Below, in pieces: positions 7,765 to 14,608 of a stretch of DNA of 38,234 bases (within the stretch, counting starts at the first letter, position 1; every line of letters starts with the position of its first letter). The DNA comes from Solirubrobacterales bacterium (lineage in GTDB: Bacteria > Actinomycetota > Thermoleophilia > Solirubrobacterales > Solirubrobacteraceae): contig DAHUYZ010000017.1 of assembly GCA_027306855.1 (NCBI GenBank), positions 1 through 38,234 of the forward strand, given 5' to 3'. The notes under the pieces were generated by a model. It had not been told where the DNA came from, did no database searches, and worked only from the letters and a program-made list of their open reading frames with translations. The position numbers were made by a program, and so were the translations under genes.

Positions 7765-8634
7765 TCAGGCCAGCAGCGAGCGTGGGATCGCGCCGACGCC
7801 GAGTAAGCCTGGGCCGGTGTAGGTGCCGATCACAGGCCCGACCTCCGAGGTGAAGACGGGCTCACAGCCGAAGACCTCGCGGCAGCGGTCGATGAGGCGC
7901 TCGGCCTGGTCGGTGGCCTGGATGTGCTGCACCACCCAGCCGTCAGCGCCAGAGTCGTGCAGCTCCTGCGCGTACTGGACCATACGCTCGAACGCGCGCC
8001 TCGAGGTGCGAACGCGCTCGACCGGCGTGATCTCGTACTCGAGCGAGAGGATCGGCTTGATCTTCAGCGTGCTGCCGATCCAGGCCTGCGCCTTGCCGAC
8101 GCGACCGCCGCGGCGCAGGTACTCGAGCGTGTCGATGCAGAACCAGATTTTCAGCGCTTTGCGGGCATCGCGAACCCGTTGCTCGACCGTCTGGCGGTCT
8201 GCGACCGGCGCGGGCAGCGCCGCCGCCGCGGCGGCGAGCAGTAGGAGGCCTGTGCCGCCGCATGCCGTTTCGCCGTCGATCACTTCGACGCGCTCGCCGA
8301 GCCCGCGCTCGGCCAAGAGCCTCTGTGCCTGGTGTGCAGACTCGCTCGTGCCTGAGATGCCGCCGGCGAGGTGCACCGAGACGATGTCCTTGCCCTCGTG
8401 CAGCAGAGGCTCCCAGACGGCGAGGAAGTCGCCGATCGAAGGCTGTGAGGTGGTCGGCACGTTGGGGTCCTTGCGCAGGCGCTCATAGAACGCGTCGAAC
8501 CCGTCGAGCTCGCTCTCGCGCAGCCGCTCTCCTTGCCAGCCGAAGTACAGGCTGACCTGGTGTATCCCTTCGCGGTCCGCGAGCTCGCGGGGAAGGTAGT
8601 TGGTGGTGTCGGATACGACCGCTACAGAGGACAT
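7765..8634 (-). CDS. DegV family fatty-acid-binding protein
   Basis: 289 residues that match the DegV/FakB family, whose members bind a fatty acid and present it to the kinase FakA. Visible hallmarks are VSDTTNYLPRELA at the start, PTTSQPSIGDF in the first domain, VHLAGGISGTSESA, and DTLEYLRRGGRVGKAQAWIGSTL with KPIL, which form the lipid pocket. The C-terminal GPVIGTYTGPGLLGVG is also typical. No fakA-like kinase is in the window. It is a single gene that stops 7 nt from the convergent DUF3618 stop. Confidence 0.9.
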   Translation of the reverse strand: MSSVAVVSDTTNYLPRELADREGIHQVSLYFGWQGERLRESELDGFDAFYERLRKDPNVPTTSQPSIGDFLAVWEPLLHEGKDIVSVHLAGGISGTSESAHQAQRLLAERGLGERVEVIDGETACGGTGLLLLAAAAAALPAPVADRQTVEQRVRDARKALKIWFCIDTLEYLRRGGRVGKAQAWIGSTLKIKPILSLEYEITPVERVRTSRRAFERMVQYAQELHDSGADGWVVQHIQATDQAERLIDRCREVFGCEPVFTSEVGPVIGTYTGPGLLGVGAIPRSLLA

Positions 8635-8658
8635 GCGGCGCGCAAGACCCTAGCGCAC

Positions 8659-9066
8659 CTACCCGAGGCGATTCTCGATCTGGGCGAAACCGTTCGCCTG
8701 CGCAGCCGGGCTCGGCTCCGGCGCCGAGCTGTCGCTGCTCTGCTGCACCCCAAGCGTCTGGGCCAGCTCGCCAGACTCGTACATCTCACAGACGATGTCG
8801 CAGCCGCCGATCAGATCGCCGCTATGGAACAGCTGGGGGATCGTCGGCCAGCCCGAGATCGCTGAGAGCTCCTGGCGGATGCGCGGGTCGGGGAGGATGT
8901 CGACGGCCGCGAACGGAGCGTCGAGCGCCTGCAGCATCGCGACGGTGCGCGCCGAGAAGCCGCACGCGGGCGCCTCGGGCGTGCCCTTCATAAACAGGAT
9001 CGTTTCGTGCTCGGCGATCGCCTCGCTGATCGCGTCGCGGATCGGGTTGGTCTCGCTCTCAGACAT
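8659..9066 (-). CDS. grxD: Monothiol CGFS glutaredoxin (Grx4 type)
   Basis: 135 residues. ILFMKGTPEAPACGFSART carries the CGFS motif of monothiol glutaredoxins, which bind a [2Fe-2S] cluster with glutathione or a similar thiol and hand it on. WPTIPQLF and GGCDIVCEM are the usual downstream motifs. A 30-residue Ser/Pro/Ala tail follows the fold. ATG 9066 overlaps the bolA stop by 8 nt. BolA and CGFS glutaredoxins form a known heterocomplex, so the operon order supports the call. Actinobacteria mostly use mycothiol rather than glutathione, so the cluster's thiol ligand here is open. Confidence 0.92.
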   Translation of the reverse strand: MSESETNPIRDAISEAIAEHETILFMKGTPEAPACGFSARTVAMLQALDAPFAAVDILPDPRIRQELSAISGWPTIPQLFHSGDLIGGCDIVCEMYESGELAQTLGVQQSSDSSAPEPSPAAQANGFAQIENRLG

Positions 9067-9322
9067 TGACTGCTCCTGGTTCGGCATCGTTTGCGGGGGC
9101 CGCTTCGGTTCGTAGGGACAGCGCGTGGATGGGGCCTCCGATCTCATCGCCAAAGACCTCGTAGACGAGCTTGTGCTGCTCGATGCGGCTGAGACCGGCG
9201 AACGCCGACGCAATGACGATGGCGCGGAAGTGGTCTCCGGTGCCGGTGTAGTCCTCGACTTCGGCCTGCGCTCCTGGAATGGAGGTCTCTATGCGCTGCT
9301 TCAGATCCTCTGCGGTGGGCAT
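9059..9322 (-). CDS. bolA: BolA family protein
   Basis: 87 residues of the BolA fold. MPTAEDLKQRIETSIPGAQ begins it, a central GTGDHFRAIVIASAFAGLS precedes the conserved RIEQHKLVYEVFGDEIGG, and the invariant His is in EQHKLVY. It partners the CGFS glutaredoxin encoded just downstream in iron-sulfur trafficking. I prefer ATG 9322 because TAACCT lies 9 nt upstream of it; ATG 9328 (two residues longer) would sit only 3 nt from that box. The divergent erpA strengthens the Fe-S context. Confidence 0.9.
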   Translation of the reverse strand: MPTAEDLKQRIETSIPGAQAEVEDYTGTGDHFRAIVIASAFAGLSRIEQHKLVYEVFGDEIGGPIHALSLRTEAAPANDAEPGAVNV

Positions 9323-9331
9323 AGTCATCTC

Positions 9332-9369
9332 AGGTTAGCCCAACAGACCCCTCGCTATACTTTCGAAAG
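9332..9369. promoter_or_regulatory. Divergent bolA/erpA promoter region
   Basis: A 49-nt gap between ATG 9322 (minus) and ATG 9372 (plus). It holds TAACCT on the minus strand (9332-9337, 9 nt from bolA) and TATACT on the plus strand (9356-9361, 10 nt from erpA). A perfect 10-bp palindrome, CTTTCGAAAG (9360-9369), lies between the erpA -10 and its start and could be an operator. Confidence 0.5.
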
Positions 9370-9371
9370 CG

Positions 9372-9725
9372 ATGATCTCGATCACTGACAAGGGTGCGGA
9401 GAAGGTCCACGAGTTCTTGAGCGCCCAACAGGCGGACGTCAGCCTTGCGGGGCTGCGGGTCGGGGTGCGCGGTGGGGGCTGCTCGGGTTTTCAGTACCAG
9501 CTCGCCTTCGACGAGCGGCGCGACTCGGACGTCGTGTTCGAGAGCCACGGCCTTCAGTTGCTCGTCGATCGCGCGGCGCTGCAGTACGTCGACGGCTCGA
9601 TGATCGACTACCAGGAAAGCCTTCAGGGCGCGGGCTTCAAGGTCGAGAACCCCAACGTGGTCGCCGCTTGTGGCTGCGGGTCCTCGTTCAGAGTGGCCGA
9701 GGAAGAGCAAGTCTCAGCCGTCTGA
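9372..9725 (+). CDS. erpA: A-type iron-sulfur carrier (ErpA/IscA family)
   Basis: 117 residues. The first Cys is in RGGGCSGFQYQL and the other two in ACGCGSSFRV, giving the three-Cys pattern of A-type carriers that accept a cluster from the scaffold and insert it into client enzymes. The protein has the usual length with a short extra tail. ErpA and IscA cannot be told apart from motifs alone. It is divergent from bolA-grxD, which makes this a compact Fe-S maturation module. Confidence 0.92.
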   Translation: MISITDKGAEKVHEFLSAQQADVSLAGLRVGVRGGGCSGFQYQLAFDERRDSDVVFESHGLQLLVDRAALQYVDGSMIDYQESLQGAGFKVENPNVVAACGCGSSFRVAEEEQVSAV

Positions 9726-9756
9726 CGACACGTCCGATGAAGAGGGCCTCGGCCAT

Positions 9757-9858
9757 CTGACGTCCGAGGGCCAAGCAGGTCAAGGACGCAACGAGCGAAG
9801 TGTGCCGGCGCACATGAGCGAGTGAGGACGCAGAGATGCGCCGGTCCTCGGACGTCAG
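9757..9858. repeat. Structured intergenic element, copy A
   Basis: Lies between the convergent erpA and membrane protein genes. A 13-bp perfect inverted repeat (9757-9769 with 9846-9858), extendable to 16 bp with one G-U pair, encloses an AA bulge (9773-9774), a partly paired 7-nt segment, then a core. The core is AAGGACGCA (9782-9790), 10 nt, a 5-bp hairpin TGTGC/GCACA (9801-9814), then a purine-rich strand ending GAGGACGCA (9824-9832). The same core with the same spacing recurs at 24914-24989. It could be a structured RNA or a dispersed repeat; the active strand is unknown. Confidence 0.7.
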
Positions 9859-9884
9859 GCGGGCCGCCACGAGGGCGGCCCGCC
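9858..9884. terminator. Strong GC hairpin between convergent genes
   Basis: A perfect 11-bp stem, GGCGGGCCGCC (9858-9868) with GGCGGCCCGCC (9874-9884), and a 5-nt loop ACGAG. It is probably a bidirectional terminator for erpA and the facing gene. No long T-run follows, as is common in high-GC actinobacteria. Confidence 0.6.
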
Positions 9885-9943
9885 TTGGTGGGCCCGGTAT
9901 CTGTTGCTCGGACAGATAGAGCGGGCTTGCGCGCGCGTTCCCG

Positions 9944-10579
9944 TCAGTGCGCGGGCACCGGGGCTCCGTGCTCGTGGCGCTTGCGCCAGACCACGAAGAC
10001 GCTCTGCGGGTTGCGCAATGCGCCGGCCGCGGTGAGGATCGCGAAGCCGATCCCCGCAAGCAGCAGGGCGATGCCGACGACCACGCCGAACAGCGCCATC
10101 TGTTCGCCCATGTAGGAGGCGTTCAGGGCGGTCGACAGGGCGGTCTCGGTCACCCATACGTTACGCGCGGGGTTTTCGGCGGGCTTGCCTTTTTCCGTCA
10201 GCGCCGCCGATGCTTCGTTGGTTCCCTGCCCGTTCGCGCTCGCGTAGCGAGGCATCTGCGAGTAGGTCTTGCCGCCGGTCTGCTCGAGCGCGTGGATGCG
10301 CATGTACGTCGCGAAGCACCGCGCTGTGCTGCCGTTGTCAACGGCCTTGTTGGCGGCTATGCACGTCGGCAGTTCCAGCGACGCCGTGTTCAGCCCTGCC
10401 TTCTGCGCCTCGGCTGCGATTGCGCTCGGCGTCATGTCGGGCGTGCCCGTCACCGCCTGCTGTTTCAGAGCGGTCTGGACTTCGCTGCGTCCGTTCAATC
10501 CGATCACGATCGCCGCGACGCCGAATCCGATCAGCACAACCGCGGCAAGCGCTCCTCCGAGCTCCAGATACTTCCGCAT
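9944..10579 (-). CDS. Conserved membrane protein of unknown function
   Basis: 211 residues. One membrane segment near the N-terminus (about 8-28) and one near the C-terminus (about 165-190) flank an exterior-type domain of about 130 residues. That domain has two Cys (LPTCIAANKA and TARCFATY), which could form a disulfide, and the conserved-looking blocks LELPTCIAANKAVDNGS and NVWVTETALSTALN. I have seen similar uncharacterised proteins in actinobacteria but know no function. The start is ATG 10579; longer upstream reading in this frame is not protein-like. Confidence 0.7.
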   Translation of the reverse strand: MRKYLELGGALAAVVLIGFGVAAIVIGLNGRSEVQTALKQQAVTGTPDMTPSAIAAEAQKAGLNTASLELPTCIAANKAVDNGSTARCFATYMRIHALEQTGGKTYSQMPRYASANGQGTNEASAALTEKGKPAENPARNVWVTETALSTALNASYMGEQMALFGVVVGIALLLAGIGFAILTAAGALRNPQSVFVVWRKRHEHGAPVPAH

Positions 10580-10838
10580 GACGACTCCTTCCAGTCCAGG
10601 TCGAGCTTGTGCCGACCTTTGCCGTCGAGTTTCGTCTTGGCACATGCCCGCCGCATCCGTGCGGTCCCCGCGCACTTTCGTCCGCACATATCCAGACAGA
10701 AAGCGTAGTTTCCCGTATTGACCTTTTAAAACGGAGACGACACATTCCATATACGAATGGCTAGATGACGAGCCCCGCATGGTTCGCGACGATGGGCGGC
10801 GGAGGCTCGGCCGCGCGAAGGGTCGTCGAGGAGCGCTC
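10580..10838. other. Intergenic region with an AT-rich patch
   Basis: 259 nt between the membrane protein start and the alkA stop. An AT-rich patch at about 10708-10756 stands out from the GC-rich surroundings and probably carries the promoter of the membrane protein gene. I cannot fit a clear -35/-10 pair. No gene is supported here. Confidence 0.4.
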
Positions 10839-11468
10839 CTACGGCTCGTTCTGAAGCGAGCGCCACAGATACCGGCACGCGAGCGTGCGGTGGGGGCGCC
10901 ACCGCTCTCCCAAACGTTCGATCGTCTCGGCGTCGGGCAGCTCTTCCAGCGCATAGGCTCGTTCGATCGCGCGGCGGATCCCGAGATCGCCGACCGCCAG
11001 CACGTCGGGCCGCTCCAGCTGGAACATGAGGAACATGTGGGCCGTCCACTCTCCGAGGCCCTTCACGGCGACGAGCTCCGCGATGACCTGCTCGTCCTCC
11101 AGCTCGTCGAGCACCGCCAGCTCGAGCTCGCCTGAGAGGACATGCTCGGCCAGCGAGCGCAGATAGGCGACCTTCGCGCGCGACAGCCCGACAGCCGTAC
11201 GCAGCTCTTCGGGCTCCTCGCCCAGCACCTGCTCGGGCGTGGGTGGGCGGCCGTCGTAGCGGTCGAGCAGGCGCCCATAGATCGAGCGCGCGGCCGTCAC
11301 CGAGAGTTGCTGTCCGACGATCGCCCGCAGCAGCGCGCCATAGTGGTCGTCGCGCTCGGGCCTTCCGTCGCGTGGGTCCGGCAAGGGACCACATGCATCG
11401 ATCAGCGCGCCAAGCGTCGGGTCGCCGGCGCGCAGCATCTCGATCGCCCGCCGGGTTGCTTGACTCAC
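10839..11468 (-). CDS. DNA-3-methyladenine glycosylase II (AlkA-like)
   Basis: 209 residues of the HhH-GPD superfamily, which removes alkylated bases from DNA. DDHYGALLRAIVGQQLSV matches the substrate-pocket helix. VAVKGLGEWTAHMFL is the helix-hairpin-helix, and the catalytic Asp is in LAVGDLGIRRA. It has no Fe-S Cys cluster, which fits AlkA rather than EndoIII. I start at GTG 11468, 4 nt after the chdC stop; longer reading upstream is antisense-like. It is probably co-transcribed with chdC. Confidence 0.88.
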   Translation of the reverse strand: MSQATRRAIEMLRAGDPTLGALIDACGPLPDPRDGRPERDDHYGALLRAIVGQQLSVTAARSIYGRLLDRYDGRPPTPEQVLGEEPEELRTAVGLSRAKVAYLRSLAEHVLSGELELAVLDELEDEQVIAELVAVKGLGEWTAHMFLMFQLERPDVLAVGDLGIRRAIERAYALEELPDAETIERLGERWRPHRTLACRYLWRSLQNEP

Positions 11469-11472
11469 TGCG

Positions 11473-12165
11473 TCAGGACCGCGCGAGCGCCGCGATCGGC
11501 TCGCCGTCGAGAGCGTTGACGGCGCGCTCCAGCGAGCAGGCGATGCACGTGAAGCTCGGCGTGTCGCGCTTGGTGAAGCTCGAAGCCTCGGTGCTGCGCA
11601 GGCGCTGCACGAGATCGAGGAACGCCCCGATGTCGTCGGTGTCGAACGCAACGACGAACTCCTGGTCGTCGAGGCCGAACGAGTAAGTCGTGTGATTGTC
11701 GATGCCCGGGTATTCGCGGCCGACCTGGATGTGCTCCTGCATGATGCGCCAGCGCTCCTCGCCCGGGAGGCTGTACCACTCGCGCGACTTCACGAACGGA
11801 TAGACGAACACATACTTGCCGAGGAATCCGCGGGGGCGCACGCGCTCGTCTTCGGAGTATTCGGAGCTCTTGCGCATCCCCAGGAACGAGTAGGGGATCT
11901 CGGCCCACTTCATCAGGCCGCTCTGCAGCAGCACGACGTGGAACTCATGGATGCGATCGATGTTCTCGGCCTCTGAGATCAGCAGCAGCTCCGCGTCTCC
12001 GCGCGTGCCGACGAGCGAGAAGGACTGCAGCAGATGCCCGTCGGCGAAGTCCTCGCAGGCCGCGATGAACTCGCGCTTGTCCTGCGCGCGCGTCTCGCCG
12101 TCAAGCCGGCGCCACGCCGGGTCGAGCTTCAGGAATGTGTACTTGACGAAGTGACGCTCGCTCAT
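11473..12165 (-). CDS. chdC: Coproheme decarboxylase (HemQ/chlorite dismutase family)
   Basis: 230 residues. It decarboxylates coproheme to heme b, the last step of the coproporphyrin-dependent heme pathway used by actinobacteria and firmicutes. The proximal heme His lies in GIDNHTTYSFGLDDQEFVV, and YVFVYPFVKSREWYSL is the other family block. Length and motifs fit ChdC rather than true chlorite dismutase. ATG 12165 has a GAGGAG ribosome site 11 nt upstream; GTG 12174 is too close to it. TATACT at 12195-12200 is a likely -10. No other heme gene is in the window. Confidence 0.9.
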   Translation of the reverse strand: MSERHFVKYTFLKLDPAWRRLDGETRAQDKREFIAACEDFADGHLLQSFSLVGTRGDAELLLISEAENIDRIHEFHVVLLQSGLMKWAEIPYSFLGMRKSSEYSEDERVRPRGFLGKYVFVYPFVKSREWYSLPGEERWRIMQEHIQVGREYPGIDNHTTYSFGLDDQEFVVAFDTDDIGAFLDLVQRLRSTEASSFTKRDTPSFTCIACSLERAVNALDGEPIAALARS

Positions 12166-12194
12166 GTTTGCCACGGCTCCTCGCCGCCCGACCG

Positions 12195-12265
12195 AGTATA
12201 TGGCGGCGTGCCGGCATGCTCGCCGCCACCGGCGGTAGCGTTGCGGCGGCCCCAGCCGTTACAGT
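12195..12265. promoter_or_regulatory. Divergent chdC / glycosyltransferase promoters
   Basis: TATACT on the minus strand (12195-12200) lies 29 nt before the chdC ATG. TACAGT on the plus strand (12260-12265) lies 6 nt before GTG 12272, fitting a leaderless glycosyltransferase mRNA. Confidence 0.5.
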
Positions 12266-12271
12266 CTGCCT

Positions 12272-14608
12272 GTGCGGATCGCTCTGGTTTCGCCGTACTC
12301 GTGGACGTATCCGGGCGGTGTGACTCGCCACATCGAGGCGCTGGCTTCAGAGCTTGCGCGGACCGGCCACGAGCCGCGCATCCTCGCGCCGTTCGACCCC
12401 GACGATTCGCTCTCGCGGTGGCTGCACCGCGGCGCGGCTCCTCAGCGGCGGCCGCTCCCCGACAATCTCGTCTCGCTCGGGCGCACGATCGGGGTCCCCG
12501 CCAACGGGGCTGTGTCCAACCTTGCGCCCACTCGCCATGCCCTGATGACCCTGCGCCGCGAGCTGCGCGAGGGCGGCTATGACATCGCGCACATCCACGA
12601 GCCGGTCGTGCCGCTCGTCGGCTGGGATGCGCTCTGCTGTGCGGGGGAGCTGCCGCTCGTCGGCACGTTTCACACCTACTCCGAGAACCCGATCACGAAC
12701 GGGATGGCGGCCGTTGCGCTCGGAGGCCGGCGGAGGATGAACCGGCTGCACGTGCGCATCGCGGTCTCCGAGGCCGCCGCTTGGACGGCGCGTCGCTTCT
12801 ACGGCGGGCGCTACCGCATCGTGCCCAACGGGGTCTTCGTCGATCGGGTCTTTGCGGACGGCGTGGACATGGACGGGTCGGAGCCGCTGCGCATCCTGTT
12901 TATCGGCCAGGCCGTCGAGCGCAAGGGGCTGCCGGTTCTCTTGCGCGCTTTTGAGGCGCTGCGCGAGCACATCCCGGCGACGCTGACGCTGGTCGGGGCG
13001 AGCGCGCCCGAGATCGCTCCGATGCTGCTCGACCATGGCGACGTGGTCGCGCTCGGCAAGGTGTCCGAGCGCGAGAAGCACATCGAGCTGGAACGCGCCG
13101 ACGTGCTGTGTGCGCCGTCGCTTCACGGCGAGAGCTTCGGGATGGTGCTGACAGAGGCGTTCGCCGCGGGCACGCCGGTCGTGGCATCAGACATCCCCGG
13201 CTATCGCGATGTTGTGCGCGACGGGCGCGACGGTCTGCTCGTGCAGCCGAACGACGCGCTCGCACTAGCCGAGGCGCTGCGCGCCGTGGCGCTCGACGGG
13301 CCTCGTCGCGAGGCGATGGCAATCGCGGCGCGTGAGCGCGCGGAGCGCTTCTCGTGGTCGCATGTGGCGGCAGAGGTCACCGAGGCTTATCGCGATGCGG
13401 TTGCGACCCAGCGCCCACAGACTCGCCTAGCGCGCACTGCGATCCGCTACGGGCTGGCGCCGGCAGATCGGCTGCCGCGTGTTCGGGCTCGCCGGCTGCC
13501 CAGCCTCGAGCCTCAGCCGCCTGCTCGCGGGCGGGCGCTGAAGGTGCTTGGGCGTGTGGCGCTGCTGGCGAGCTCGCTTGCCGGTATCGCGCTTGCCCTG
13601 CTCGCCCTCCAACGGATCGGGGTGACTCATGTCCTCGCAAGCCTCCTCGCATCCAGCCCGGGCCTGGTGGCGGCCGGGGTGGGGGTGATGTGTGCTGCGA
13701 TGCTCGCGCGAGGGATCGCCTGGCACGCGATCTTGAAAGCCGCTCCTACGTGGCGCGCCGCGAGGCGGAGAGACGCGTTGCAGGGGACATTCATCGGGGT
13801 GCTGATGTCGGCAACGCTGCCGGCCCGCCTCGGCGAGCCGTCTCGCGCGCTGATTGTTGCCCGCCGTCTCGGCCGGCCCCGCGAGACGCTGCCGGTCGTG
13901 CTCGGCACGATGGTCTCCCAGACGCTGTTGAACCTGCTGGCGCTGGCGATCCTGGGCGGCGTGATGTTCTCGAGCGTCAACCTCGCAGGCAACCATACGA
14001 GCGCCCTGCTTGCGGTTGCGCTGGCTCCGCTGGCTGTCCTGATCGCGCTGCTGATCGCACCGGTGCTCGTCCCGCGTGCCGCCGTCTCGCGCCCGGAGCG
14101 CTTCGGTCGCCTGTTGGCGGGCGTGCGGGATGCGCTGCTGCGCGTTCGAACCGGTCTGCGCGTCTTTCGCCATCCCCGCGAGGCGATCGCTGCCACACTT
14201 ATGCAGCTGGGCGCGTGGGGTCTTCAATCGCTCTCGTGCTGGCTGCTCTTGATGGCGCTCGGCCTGTCCCCTCGTGCCGGCTTCGGGGCGGCCGCGGCCG
14301 TGTTGTTCGCCGTCAACGTCACCGCCGTCGTGCCCGTCACGCCCGCGAACGTTGGCGTCTTTCAGGCCGCGTGCGTGGCGGTCTTGAGCGGCGCTTACCA
14401 CGTGCCGACGGCAGACGCACTCGCCTACGGGATCCTGCTCCAAGCGGTCGAGGTCGCCACGGCGATCGTGATGGGCATGCCTGCGCTCGTCAAGGAGGGT
14501 CTCTCTTGGAAAGAGGTCCGTCTGCGCACGATGCATGCGACTCCGGTCAAGCTCGGTCCTTTGCCGGACCGAAGCTCGGCAGCGATGGGTCGCGGTCTGA
14601 GCCCTTGA
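12272..14608 (+). CDS. PimA-like GT4 glycosyltransferase fused to a flippase-like membrane domain
   Basis: 778 residues in two parts. Residues 1 to about 375 are a GT-B, family 4 transferase: PYSWTYPGGVTRHIEALASE resembles phosphatidylinositol mannosyltransferase PimA. GTFHTYSENP, the IVPNGV block and the E-x7-E motif in ESFGMVLTE, which binds the nucleotide sugar, follow. Residues about 405-750 form a multi-pass domain of the lysylphosphatidylglycerol-synthase-TM family (UPF0104 type), with LPARLGEPSRALI and PVTPANVGVFQAA. The first part probably glycosylates a membrane lipid at the inner face; the second may translocate or shelter the product. The fusion is unusual. Its 3' end overlaps metH (convergent) by 62 nt. 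Confidence 0.85.
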   Translation: MRIALVSPYSWTYPGGVTRHIEALASELARTGHEPRILAPFDPDDSLSRWLHRGAAPQRRPLPDNLVSLGRTIGVPANGAVSNLAPTRHALMTLRRELREGGYDIAHIHEPVVPLVGWDALCCAGELPLVGTFHTYSENPITNGMAAVALGGRRRMNRLHVRIAVSEAAAWTARRFYGGRYRIVPNGVFVDRVFADGVDMDGSEPLRILFIGQAVERKGLPVLLRAFEALREHIPATLTLVGASAPEIAPMLLDHGDVVALGKVSEREKHIELERADVLCAPSLHGESFGMVLTEAFAAGTPVVASDIPGYRDVVRDGRDGLLVQPNDALALAEALRAVALDGPRREAMAIAARERAERFSWSHVAAEVTEAYRDAVATQRPQTRLARTAIRYGLAPADRLPRVRARRLPSLEPQPPARGRALKVLGRVALLASSLAGIALALLALQRIGVTHVLASLLASSPGLVAAGVGVMCAAMLARGIAWHAILKAAPTWRAARRRDALQGTFIGVLMSATLPARLGEPSRALIVARRLGRPRETLPVVLGTMVSQTLLNLLALAILGGVMFSSVNLAGNHTSALLAVALAPLAVLIALLIAPVLVPRAAVSRPERFGRLLAGVRDALLRVRTGLRVFRHPREAIAATLMQLGAWGLQSLSCWLLLMALGLSPRAGFGAAAAVLFAVNVTAVVPVTPANVGVFQAACVAVLSGAYHVPTADALAYGILLQAVEVATAIVMGMPALVKEGLSWKEVRLRTMHATPVKLGPLPDRSSAAMGRGLSP

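Noticed and set aside
9782-9832. c-di-GMP-I riboswitch, because of the GGACGCA string
   Set aside because: The rest of the class consensus is missing, the motif occurs twice symmetrically, and the element lies downstream of genes rather than before one.
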